Source: Glebionis coronaria (taxonomy: Eukaryota; Streptophyta; Magnoliopsida; Asterales; Asteraceae). Taken from it: a stretch of 64,000 nt of DNA. The notes under the pieces are model-generated. The model made no database searches. It was not told where the DNA came from and saw nothing but the letters and a program-made list of their open reading frames with translations. Positions 1 to 9,932 of this stretch are shown here, one piece after another. The translations under genes and the position numbers were made by a program. The stretch is taken from the NCBI GenBank assembly GCA_025667525.1, contig CM046876.1, positions 530,450,538 to 530,514,537 on the forward strand, in the 5' to 3' direction. The stretch's first letter is position 1, and each line of letters starts with the position of its first letter.

Positions 1-2
1 GA

Positions 3-3000
3 AAGCAGCACAATGTCTCATTCAAGTCCAAACAGGTGCATACTAGTTCCAGACCTCTTCATATGCTTCACATGGACCTCTTTGGTCCAACAAATATAGA
101 AAGCTTGAATGGTAAGTCATATTGCTTTGTTATCACAGATGACTTTTCTAGATTTACTTGGACATTCTTTCTAGCTATGAAGAGTGACACATCTGATGTT
201 CTTATTGATTTTATCACTCAGATTGAAAAGAGGTCTGGCAATGAGGTTAAAATGCTTAGGAGTGATAATGGTGGAGAATTTAGGAACAAGAAGCTAGATG
301 ATTTATGTGCCAGGAAAGGAATTACTAGGCAATTTAGCATTGCTAGAACCCCACAACAAAATGGGGTTACTGAGAGGAAAAATAGAACCCTAATTGAAGC
401 AGCCAGAACAATGTTGGCTGATGCTCACTTTCCTATAGCCTTTTGGGCTGAGGCTGTTAATACAGCTTGCTATGTGCAAAATAGAGCATTGGTTAACAAA
501 ATTCAGAACAAAACACCTTATGAGTTACTTTGTGGGAGAAAACCTAATATTGGTTTTCTCAGACCTTTTGGTTGTCATGTAGTAGTGTTGGATACTAGTG
601 ATGCCTTAGGAAATTTTAGTGCAAAAGGTGATGAGGGTTACTTCATGGGGTATTCAGTGCAGAGCAAGGGTTATAGGGTTTATCTTAAAGAGGACAAACG
701 TATAGTTGAAAGAGTACATGTTAGGTTCTTAGAGAATAAACCTAGTGATCCTGAAAGTGGTCCTAATTGGTTGTTTGATTTGGAACCCTTATCTAGAACT
801 TTAAATTATATGCCTGTCACTAATCCAGCCATTGTGAAGGTAACTTCAAATGTTGTGGAGGAACAAGTTGTTAATGTTTCAGGTACACAGGTTCATGAGA
901 AGGTTGGATCACAAGCAGAAAATGCATCTCCTACATTAGAATACGTCACAATTCCCATTTGGACAGATGCTTTTGCTGCTGCTGCTGCTGGACAAGATAA
1001 TGGTGGTTTCCAAGTACCACCAGATACAAACATGCATGGTCCTTCAGGCGCTGACAAAGGTAAATCTAGCACTGACAAGACCAATTCAGACGTTGATGGC
1101 TCAGACGTTGACAACAACAGTTCAAGCGTTGTTAGCCCAAGCGCTGACAAACAAGGTTCAGACGTTGACAACACCTTTGCACATCTTTTCTCTTCCACTT
1201 TTGAACAAGGTGAACCTTCCAATTCTTATGAAGAAGGTCATCCTTATGTTGATATAAGAGAGTCTGATGAAGAAGATATTGGCAACATGGAGCATGAGGT
1301 TGAGGACACCAGACTTTTTGAAGGAGGAGTTCTCACTTCTACTATGAAGAATCACCCCCCTTCCCAGATCATTGGTGATATTATGACTCCAGTTCAGACT
1401 AGAAGGTCTCATCAAGGTCTTGGTGGGTTTATTGCCAATATACACAAGAAGGTTGATACCCCTCTTGTGCAAGCATGTTTGTTTGCATGTTTTCTGTCAC
1501 AAGAAGAACCCAAGAAAATATTTGATGCTCTCAAAGAACCAAGTTGGGTGGAAGCAATGCAGGATGAGCTTCATCGATTTGCAATTCAGGATGTTTGGGA
1601 GCTGGTTGATTGTCCTAGATATGTCAGACCTATAGGCACAAGATGGGTTCTCAGGAACAAAAGAGATGAAAGAGGTATTGTGGTCAGAAACAAGGCAAGG
1701 TTAGTGGCTCAAGGTTATACACAAGAGGAGGGGATAGACTATGAGGCGGTCTTTGCACCAGTTGCAAGGATTGAAGCTATTAGGATTTTTCTAGCCTATG
1801 CCTCCTGCATGGGCTTCACAGTCTATCAAATGGATGTCAAGAGTGCCTTCCTCTATGGAACTATTGTTGAGGAAGTTTATGTGATGCAACCTCCTGGTTT
1901 TGAGGATCCAGAGCATCCAGATAAAGTGTATAGAGTCAAAAAGGCTATGTATGGCCTTCATCAAGCCCCTAGAGCATGGTATGGTACTTTGTCTACCTAT
2001 TTGGTGGACAATGGATTCAAGAGGGGCACCATAGATCAGACACTATTTACAAAGAAGAAATGCAAGGATGTGTTGCTTGTGCAGGTCTATGTTGATGATA
2101 TCATTTTTAGGTCTACTGATCCAAAGATGAGTGAGGATTTCTCCAAGCTTATGACAGACAAATTCAAGATGAGTGCTATGGGGGAGATGAACTTCTTTCT
2201 TGGTTTACAAGTTCAGCAGAAAGAGGATGGTATCTTCATCTCCCAGGACAAATATGTTGCTGAGATCTTGAAGAAGTTTGTCTTTTCTCCACATGAAAAG
2301 AGGGCTACTACTCCTATGGATAGAGAACACCCTTGGGGAAAGATTGGAGATGGGAAAGATGTTGATGTCAGGCATTATAGATCCATGATTTGATCCTTGA
2401 TGTATCTTACTGCCTCCAGACCTGATATCATGTTTGCTGTGTGTGCTTGTGCACGCCATCAAGTGACTCCCAAAGAATGTCACCTTTATGCTGTGAAGAG
2501 GATCTTTAGGTACCTAAGATGCTATCCTAGTCTTGGTTTGTGGTACCCAAAGGATTCACCATTGGAGCTGATTGCATATTCAGATAGTGATTATGGAGGT
2601 GATAAATTTGATAGGAAATCCACAACTAGTGGATGTCAGTTTCTTGGGAGCAGGTTAATATCTTGGCAATGCAAGAAACAAATAGTGGTGGCTAATTCTA
2701 CAACTGAAGCAGAGTATGTGGCTGCAGCTGCATGTTGTGGCCAAGTTTTGTGGATTCAGAACCAGCTGTTGGACTATGGGTACAATTTCATGCATACTAA
2801 GATATTTGTTGACAATAATAGTACTTTATGCATCATTAAGAATCCTGTACATCATTCTAAAACTAAACACATAGAAATTAGACACCATTTTATAAGAGAT
2901 TGCTTTGAGAAAGGTTTAATACAACCAGATAGGGTTGACACTGAGGAAAATGTGTCTGATTTATTAACTAAACCTTTTGATGCTGGGAGATTTCAATACT

Positions 3001-3035
3001 TGGTAACAAGTATTGGAATGGTTAATCTCACATAA
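3..3035 (+). pseudogene. pol: SIRE-A pol (integrase, RT, RNase H), one nonsense codon
   Basis: The frame is open from base 3, so the true start lies upstream. Integrase acidic residues are visible at about codon 25 (in HMDLFGP), codon 88 (RSDNGG) and codon 124 (VTERKN), giving the D,D-35-E spacing. A low-complexity Ser/Asp/Lys-rich linker occupies codons about 340-400. Copia RT follows, with the YVDD box near codon 698, then RNase H with a TEAEY motif and a C-terminal LLTKPFDA block. TGA at 2391-2393 falls in the conserved region between RT and RNase H, and the same frame continues to TAA at 3033-3035. The enzymes copy element RNA into DNA and insert it into the genome. A Gly-to-Arg change lies just after YVDD. 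The linker carries the periodic DNA motif listed separately. Read-through of the TGA is possible, but a point mutation is simpler. Confidence 0.93.
1047..1172 (+). repeat. SIRE-A motif cluster 1 (integrase-RT linker)
   Basis: Seven copies of the core RRCGYTGACA or close variants start at 1047, 1068, 1089, 1104, 1125, 1140 and 1161. The spacings are 21, 21, 15, 21, 15 and 21 bp. All copies are read in one codon phase, giving (S/G/D)-(A/V/T)-D-(K/N/G) peptides, except one with Val-Val. The sequence between cores is not conserved. Confidence 0.85.
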
Positions 3036-3131
3036 TATGGGTTTTGGATTCTTTTTGTAAAAGTATGTACAGGATGATGCATTATTATTGTTGGTCTTAT
3101 TGATGATTTAGATTTTCCACTATATTTTTCT

Positions 3132-3252
3132 AACACTGACAAAGGTTGCTTGAACGCTGATAAGTGTTTTTGCAACGTTGTCAGCAATATAATTGTCTAA
3201 CGCTGACAAAGCTTCCCTCAACGCTGTCATGTGTTATCGGGGCGTTGTCAGC
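3132..3252 (+). repeat. SIRE-A motif cluster 2 (non-coding)
   Basis: Six cores start at 3132, 3153, 3173, 3199, 3220 and 3241, with spacings of 21, 20, 26, 21 and 21 bp. Three copies carry TGTCA in place of TGACA. The cluster lies after the pol stop codon and is not part of any credible gene, so the repetition is not explained by protein constraint. Confidence 0.85.
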
Positions 3253-3454
3253 AACAATGTTAGTTTTGTGGTTTTCAATCTAAATGTGCAGATGGTGTTA
3301 GTAGTATGCCATTGGATACAGAGTTTCTTATGGATCATTGAAGAAGCATTTGGACAAGTTTTTATTTATGGATGATGGTTGGAATGTTTCATTCCTATCT
3401 TGACATAAATTTTTTATGTTCATGCATGATTTTAGCAAACTATTTGTATCATAG

Positions 3455-3466
3455 TTTAAGGGGAGG
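3455..3466 (+). promoter_or_regulatory. Internal polypurine tract of SIRE-A
   Basis: TTTAAGGGGAGG resembles the tract bordering the 3' LTR (TTTAGGGGAGG, 7403-7413). It lies 420 bp after pol. Sireviruses are known for extra polypurine tracts, which may prime additional plus-strand DNA. SIRE-B has an equivalent at the same place. Confidence 0.65.
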
Positions 3467-3893
3467 TTTTATGAACCTTTAGGATTTTTGGGTATCCATA
3501 TGATACTCTTATCACAATTATAGATTATGTCCACAGGTGAGTATGAGTTAGTTTTACTAAATCGTGAGGCACTGTAGCATGCAAAGTTGATATACTGTGC
3601 ATGCTGCCAAGACATTTTTGGCCTAGAATTGGTTGTGGTCTGTTGGGAGACTTGGGAATGATTTTGATATAGGATTTACCTGGGAGTAACAAGGATTTTC
3701 TAAGGTAACTTGGTTTTTAAGAGTTTTGGTTAGCAAGGGACACTAGAGGACTGTTATGTCTATCTTGCTTATGCAAGTGTGCATAACTGGACAGTTCTTG
3801 CCGCCCTATAATAATTATCAGCTTTTGGCTATCTTCTCTAGGATAAATTACTTGTTAAGGTCATTTTTCACTTTTTAAAATATTTTTATTTTT

Positions 3894-4016
3894 GGACGCT
3901 GACAAGAATTTTTTCAAGCGTTGTTGTGACCAAATTGGACGCTGACATGGCTATAGGCAAACGTTGACAAGATTATAGCCGTTGGGCGTTGATAGGTTAT
4001 TTTTGACCGTTGACAC
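3894..4016 (+). repeat. SIRE-A motif cluster 3 (upstream of ORF3 promoter)
   Basis: Six cores start at 3894, 3916, 3937, 3959, 3984 and 4005, with spacings of 22, 21, 22, 25 and 21 bp. The spacings are not multiples of three and the DNA is non-coding. The cluster ends about 170 bp upstream of the TATA box that precedes ORF3. Confidence 0.85.
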
Positions 4017-4163
4017 TCAATGGGACCTACCCATTTGTTACTTTTTGACATATTTTCAAGCCGTAATTTTAGGAGTTGTTACTTTCATTTAATGCATGAG
4101 ATAACTTATAACTTTTTCAATATTTTCATGATTGATTTTTGAAAATCTTTGCCTATTTTTGGG

Positions 4164-4195
4164 CCAATCACATGCATTCTTTTTCTCCTATAAAT
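4164..4195 (+). promoter_or_regulatory. Candidate private promoter of SIRE-A ORF3 (CCAAT and TATA boxes)
   Basis: CCAAT at 4164-4168 is followed by TATAAAT at 4189-4195, about 97 bp before the ORF3 ATG. The intervening DNA is a pyrimidine-rich leader, and the ATG lies in the favourable plant context CAATGGC. The layout is that of an ordinary plant RNA polymerase II promoter. Transcription from it is inferred, not shown. Confidence 0.6.
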
Positions 4196-5179
4196 TTGGC
4201 TCCTATTTTAAACAGGGTATCTATAATTCTTGTCTAACAATTTTCTCTTATCAACTTCATCTTCTTCACTTAGAATTAACAGCTTTCATCAATGGCACCA
4301 AAGTTTAAACCAACAGAATTGGAATTGGGGTTCAGATCACAACACAACATGATTGCTTATCTTGAAGCTGATGATGCTCTGTTTCCCCAATACACACAAA
4401 TGGTGGCGTATTTGAACGCATCCCCATTAAGGTATGCTCTTTCTCATGCACCACTCATTCCAGTCACACACATTAAGCAGTTTTGGAACACTGTCAGTTC
4501 CTCAACAGTTAATGGAGTGACCACATTGACTTCTATTGTTCATGGGAGATCTTGGGTGGTTACTGAGGCCTTGGTACGCCAAGCCTTGCATCTTGATGAT
4601 GCTGATGGTATAGCCACCCTTCCCATAAATGAAATAGAACAAGGGCTTAGGGCTTTGGGATATCCTTTTCCTGATGAAGGTACTCTAAATAAGTATCATA
4701 AGCAGGAATTTCCCCCAGCCTGGAAGTACCTCATACATGTCCTCCTTCAATGTTTGAGTCCCAAATGTACTGCACACAATGAGATCAATAGATCCATTGC
4801 CAGTGCTATTGTGTGCATTGCAACAGGGCAAAAATATAACTATTCTAAAATGATTTTTGAGGGGATGTGTAAAAACAAGGGGACAAAAATGACTTTAGCT
4901 TATCCCCGTTTTCTGCAAATGGTTTTTGATGATCAAGGTTACTGCTCAAGGGATCACAATGATTTTTATAAGATCCCTGAGCAAAAGAAAGCTATTTTTA
5001 TGAAGATGGAATCATCACCCCATAGAGACCTACCTTTAACCCAAGCCATGCTTGCTGTTATTGTAGCAGCACAACCCCAACCAGACCCCCAACCTCAAAT
5101 TGCCCCTCAACCACATCTTGAACCAATTCCTGAACCTTTACCTTCACCTGAACAAATGCAAATTGACTCAGAATCCTTC

Positions 5180-5232
5180 AACGCTGACACACTCAATGTT
5201 GGCGTTGTTGTGCCTATTTCCAACGCTGACAC
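5180..5232 (+). repeat. SIRE-A motif cluster 4 (inside ORF3)
   Basis: Three cores start at 5180, 5201 and 5222, exactly 21 bp apart. Two encode Asn-Ala-Asp-Thr; the middle one is the GTTGTTG variant. They lie in the Pro/Gln-rich part of ORF3. Confidence 0.8.
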
Positions 5233-5884
5233 ACAACCTTCACAATCCCAAACACCCCTTAACCAACCCACATCTACCCATTCTTCCACACCATCTTCCA
5301 CACCCCCTGAATATAGGTTGATGAAACGCCAAAGGACTACTGGAGTGTTCTCCTCTGGTGGTCCTAGCCATGAAGCAGAGAGAACCACCACCACAAGTGT
5401 GGCTGGTGACCTGGATGAGGCTGGGACTATTGGTTATGGCTTAGAAGCTGGCCAAGGCAGTCCCACCATCATTAAGTCCTCATCCTTGCCCAATGAATCT
5501 GACTTGGGAGGTCAAATCCCCATTTTAGAAGAGGGCAGACTGGAACCAATGACTCTTATGGAATTGACGGCAGTCTGCATTAGCTTGCAAAAGCAAAATG
5601 CAGACTTAGTACAAATTGTCAGCTCACAAGGCCTTGAACTCAAGCAATTGAGGGAGAGGATTGTTGTTTTGGAAAGTCATCGTGCTAGAAGGGGTATGGA
5701 GGAATCTTCCAAAGGGGAGGAAGATCAAATAAATCTGAGTGATAAGGGCAGCCAGGATGGTCAATCAATGGATGTTGCTGAGGCCCTTACAACTTTGAAG
5801 AAACAAACAGGTTTTGATACGTCCTTAGTCTCTCCCACCAACTTAAATTTATAATTTACAGCTATGTTGAGAGAGGTTACACAA

Positions 5885-5980
5885 GGCGCTGAGGGAAGAT
5901 ATTTGAGCGTTGACAAGGAAAATTTGGACGCTGATAGAAGTATTTTGGGCGCTGATAGAACAAATTTGGGCGTTGACAGA
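5885..5980 (+). repeat. SIRE-A motif cluster 5 (inside ORF3)
   Basis: Five cores start at 5885, 5906, 5926, 5947 and 5968 (spacings 21, 20, 21 and 21 bp), just after the first in-frame stop of ORF3. Translated, they give repeated (V/A)D(K/R) units with diverged residues between. Confidence 0.82.
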
Positions 5981-7400
5981 CCTGTACATGAAGGTGATGT
6001 ATCCCAGTCATCATCTATCATCAAGGAGGTTTCTACTCAGGTATTACCATCTACCTTACCAACCATTGCACCATCAGATAAGGGTAAGGGTAAAATGGTA
6101 GAAGAGATTTTTCCAAAGGATGCAGCTCAAGTTGAGTTTGATAGAAGATTAGCTGCACAAATCATGGAACAAGATGAAAAGGAGAAGTCACCATTTGTTG
6201 TGACTTCAGAAGAATAAAGTGATGGAGCTAGCTCAGACTCAAGTGTGATGATTATAGAACCAGAAAGGCTTGAGTAAGGTGATGAGTTTGCTAGGGAAAA
6301 GTTGAGAGAATTGAAATTGCAGGTTGACTTTGACATGCCAGAGGTGGTTCAAATGTACAAATCTTAGGAAGAAAGATGCATGGATAATCCAGACTTGACC
6401 ATTTCAGATCAAATATGGGGTTTGGAGCTTCTTCTTAGAGTTCAGAAGGATTGCCAGGTAATTTTGAAACACAAGGCAAGCAATATTCTCTCAGAGTTGA
6501 AAAGGGATAGAATGGAGCTCTACTTTATGTTGCTCAGATGTCATGGAGTTGGATGGACATATCAGAAGTTGAAGGCTTTGACATTTAATGAGTTGGAAAA
6601 CAGGGCTTATCCCATTTGGGTGAGAGTGCAGGAAGCAAACACTCTCAGACTTCTTTCAGATGAAAGAAAGGAGGAACTTGCAGAAGAAATGGAAATCAAG
6701 AAAGCTATGATGGTTCCCAGTCTAGTGAAGAAGGGAATTTCATTTGAGTTTCCAAAAGATATGGATCCACTATATCCAAGTGAAGCAGTTATAAGAAAGA
6801 GTCTCAAGCTCTCCCCATTAGAAGCTTCAGATATGGTGCAAGTGTTACCATTAGATTCCAGGAACCCAATTGTGAGCTATGAAGAAGATGAATTTGGGTT
6901 CTGGAAGATTGGCAGATTTAGCAAGGAGGTACACACTTTTACCACTCTCATATCTTTGTTTGCAAGTTATGATAGAGAAGACTTGGTGGACCTTTGGAGG
7001 TTGCTGGAGACCAAGTATGAGGCTGAAGCACCAACTTCAGCTAATGGAATAAAACTTTGGACCACATTCAAAAGAATGTGTGGACCAAAAGATGAGGATC
7101 CTGCAATTTGGAAGGATCTTGAAGATGACCTCAGTGGTCTTCAATGGAGGTTATATTCAGCTTCTGGTGTATACCATTTGAGTTCTACAAAGTTTGCTGA
7201 GTATTTACTTGTGGATGCTCAGTATTTCATATCCAAGGATATTTTGGAAAAGATGAAGGACACTCAGCTGGAAATAGATTATTCAAGTGACGTGGCAAAA
7301 GATTTGATCAGATTTATTCATTACCAATATGAGAAGGTTTGTAAGATTCCTCCTAGTCCTTAATGCTTATTCAGAAACTTGATCATAAGAGTGGATATCA

Positions 7401-7415
7401 AGTTTAGGGGAGGAT
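7401..7415 (+). promoter_or_regulatory. Polypurine tract of SIRE-A
   Basis: AGTTTAGGGGAGGAT ends directly at the LTR start TGTTGGG. It is the expected primer site for plus-strand DNA synthesis. Confidence 0.9.
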
Positions 7416-7446
7416 TGTTGGGAATAAATTAAGGCCAGATCACTTG

Positions 7447-7556
7447 AGCGCTGACAAGAACAAAACAAGCGTTGACAAGAACAATACAAGCGCTGACAGC
7501 TCAAGCGTTGACAAGTTAAAGTCAAGCGTTGACACATTGAAGACAAGCACTGATGG
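7447..7556 (+). repeat. SIRE-A motif cluster 6 (LTR)
   Basis: Six cores start at 7447, 7467, 7488, 7503, 7524 and 7545, with spacings of 20, 21, 15, 21 and 21 bp. The cluster is 31 bp into the LTR and ends about 130 bp before the LTR TATA box, in non-coding DNA. Confidence 0.88.
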
Positions 7557-7686
7557 AAGATATATTCTACACGTTTATTATATTCTAGAATACTTCTAGT
7601 AAGGATAGAAACGACAATGTATTTTCTATATTTATCTTTACCTAGAATAGCTGATATGTAGATTATTGTACAAGGCTTCTTATGTC

Positions 7687-7694
7687 TATAAAAG
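7687..7694 (+). promoter_or_regulatory. TATA box of SIRE-A LTR
   Basis: TATAAAAG lies in the middle of the LTR, the usual place for the retrotransposon promoter. Confidence 0.75.
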
Positions 7695-8939
7695 AAGACC
7701 TTTAGGTTAATGTTTGATATAAGTTTTATATAAGTTTTCGTTCGTAAACATCTTTCATTGTAAGTAAGTTTGATATTGATAATCAAAGTGAAAGTTTGTT
7801 TACATCATTGTGTGTTCTTGTTTAAGTGTTAAATTCTGCATAACACTTAGATTCATAAAGCATATACAAAGGTTTCTATACGTGTATTACTTGATCTAAT
7901 CTCGTATACACAAAGCTAATCGATCTAAGTTTGGGATCAACACATGGTATACGTCTGTTGTCCCGACCAAGGCACAGTGAGCATGACTCACCCAGTCGGG
8001 GATGGTCAATCCCTAATAGATCTATTTATAACATTCGGGCGATTTACAACAATTTAACAGTTTCAATAGTAAGCAATCATAACACAGTTTATACAATCCA
8101 GACGTGTCCAATATATGTTTGCATATTTTCTTTCCCAAAAGGGACAGTTTTATCAAAGTTTAAAATGGGCTGTAAGCTCACCTGGGAGTAGGCAATTGCT
8201 TGTTTAACATGGATATCCAATTAAAGCTCACACCAAAGTTATGCCAAACAGATAGTACAGTCTTAATAGATAGTATAAAGGACATATATGTATGCTTATA
8301 CGGATTTTATTTAGTTTAATCATACTATCGTATTTATCTAAATAACCGTAGCTCAAGTAGCATCAATATTCATTTAAACTCATTTATATAAGTTTCATTT
8401 CTAAGAAAACATAAACTGTTTAACTATTAATATCAGTTAGCATACATGTATTAATACTCATTCAATCTTACAATTAAGTTTTACATTTAAGTGAACATAA
8501 AAGAAAATGTTTCACTTAAAAATACTAATCCATGTTTATAGTACTTGTATCAATAATATCTAATTAAATTTATAACTAAGTTCTATATTTAAGTAAACAT
8601 AAGAGGTTTTACTTATAATATATTTATGTAGTAACATTCAATTTAATTAGCGTTCATATAATTTTATTTCTTAAAAGTATATGAGTATATGTTTTAATAG
8701 TACATATTCATCTTGTTTATACAATTTATTTTGTAAAGCAGATATAAATAGATATTTCATAAAAAAATATTATTTTATTTAACTCTAATGTTTTCATAAA
8801 TTATTTAATATTTATAAAATAATTTATTTATCACAAACTTAAGCTTATACATTAATCCTCATGATCTAGACTTTTAATTATGTTTTATCATAATTAAAAT
8901 AGCTTTTAGGGTTAGGGCTAGTTAATGTTTCAGAATGTG

Positions 8940-9310
8940 GCAAAACTAGTCCCTCCATATTTTTAAACAAGTAACTTTCGGATTATTACACATTTGGTAC
9001 CTAGGGCTTGTTTAAGTTTAGGCTTATGGCAGATTTAGTCCCCCTAGTATTATCTAGGTTTTGTAACTATATAAAAATTACAAAACACCCCTAGGGCTTC
9101 TTAAAGTTTCGGCAATTTACAAGAATAGTCCTTAGGGTTATAAAATGACAAAATAACTTTTAGAAACTTCCCAAAATGGTCCCTAGGGTTTAATTTGCCA
9201 CAGATAATATTTATTAAACCCTATACTTTTGGATATTTACATTTTCAGTCCTTGTGTTTACTAGTTTATCAAAACAAGTTTCATAAGTTACGGTTTTAGT
9301 CCTTAAGTTT
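8940..9310. repeat. Degenerate GTCCYTAGGG tandem-like repeats
   Basis: Phrases of the type (T)GTCCYTAGGGTTT recur about every 45-70 bp (near 8949, 8993, 9040, 9130, 9180, 9250 and 9300) within family X. Similar 'GGTCCCTCAAC' phrases occur in the Athila-like LTRs near 24200 and 36180. Repeated phrases of this type are familiar in plant LTRs; I do not know their role. Confidence 0.5.
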
Positions 9311-9389
9311 TATAAATTGTCATTTTCATCCAAAAAGTTTTTATAAGTTATATTTTATTATAAAAACTTTTATTTTAACATTCAAACTT

Positions 9390-9605
9390 TATATGGGCTC
9401 ATTAAATGGGCTAAACATCTAATGGGCTATTTTAGTGGGCTAAAATATATCTCAAGTCCATAATTTATTTAAATGGGTCTTTAAATCATTTATTGGGCCT
9501 AAATACATTTTAAGTCCTTTAATTTGTTAAATGGGCCTAATTGTGACCTTAAGTCCATTTAAATTACTATAATTTATGAAATGGGCTTATTAGGTCCATT
9601 TAAGT
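9390..9605. promoter_or_regulatory. Cluster of TGGGCY sites in family X LTR
   Basis: About seven TGGGCC or TGGGCT words occur within 215 bp. TGGGCY is the site II element bound by TCP transcription factors in plant promoters. Comparable clusters lie near 14132-14190 and, in Gypsy element D, near 44670-44755 and its LTR twin. Binding is inferred. Confidence 0.5.
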
Positions 9606-9932
9606 TTTAGGTTAATTTTTCATGGGTTTAAATAGTCCATTAACACTACTATTCATTTTATATAAGTTTTTACTTAGTGTATGAATATAAGCTTATAAGC
9701 TTATCACCATTTAGTTTTCAATCTAAATAGATGAATAATCTTAAAAATTCATTTTATGGGTTATGCCAAATTAGATCTATGTGTGTCATAAGGTTACATG
9801 TAAGTCATAAGCCCTAATAGGTGCTTATAACTCACGGCCTACATTAGTTATAGCATATTATGATACATCAAGTTCCCTATTAGGGTTGCATGTAGTTTAT
9901 ATGTGTTACAAAATTAGATCTCACTATGTACA

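Larger units (their letters stand above)
3036..4291 (+). other. SIRE-A spacer between pol and ORF3
   Basis: This 1.26-kb stretch has no credible coding sequence. It holds two motif clusters, an internal polypurine tract and, at its 3' end, a CCAAT box and TATA box upstream of the ORF3 start. Between about 3470 and 3890 I see only AT-rich sequence with no recognisable feature. Confidence 0.7.
4292..7363 (+). pseudogene. SIRE-A ORF3 ('env-like' position), four in-frame stops
   Basis: A single frame runs from ATG 4292 to TAA at 7361-7363 (about 1,020 codons), broken only by stops at 5852, 6215, 6275 and 6365. There is no frameshift. The first 240 residues match the start of SIRE-B ORF3 in layout: a block ending QFWNT, a segment around LGYPFPDEG, then a YPRFLQ block. 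A Pro/Gln-rich region follows, then a leucine/glutamine-rich coiled-coil-like segment at about residues 420-460. Charged regions continue to the end. I see no signal peptide or transmembrane segment, so the 'envelope' label usual for Sirevirus ORF3 rests on position only. Function unknown. Two motif clusters lie inside it. Annotators may also split it into three shorter ORFs. Confidence 0.75.
1..7942 (+). mobile_element. SIRE-A: Sirevirus-like Ty1/Copia retrotransposon, 5' part off the window
   Basis: The domain order integrase, reverse transcriptase, RNase H, then a third large ORF and an LTR is the Sirevirus (SIRE/Maximus) arrangement of Ty1/Copia. The 5' LTR, gag, protease and N-terminal integrase lie left of the window. 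The 3' LTR begins TGTTGGGAAT directly after a polypurine tract and ends CAACA; the next 5 bp, CATGG, are one copy of the expected target duplication. I found five nonsense codons but no frameshift in about 6 kb of coding sequence, so the element is inactive as read. It sits inside an LTR of family X. Confidence 0.9.
7416..7942 (+). repeat. 3' LTR of SIRE-A (527 bp)
   Basis: The LTR is bounded by TGTTG and CAACA inverted ends, with the polypurine tract on its left and CATGG on its right. It holds motif cluster 6 and a TATA box. The other LTR is outside the window, so the length rests on the termini alone. Confidence 0.88.

Noticed and set aside
893..1222. Antisense Ser/Leu-rich ORF over the SIRE-A pol linker
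   Set aside because: It is a shadow of the periodic motif on the opposite strand of pol.
4292..7363. Calling ORF3 a viral envelope gene
   Set aside because: Only the position matches the 'env-like' label. I see no signal peptide, transmembrane helix or fusion-like segment.
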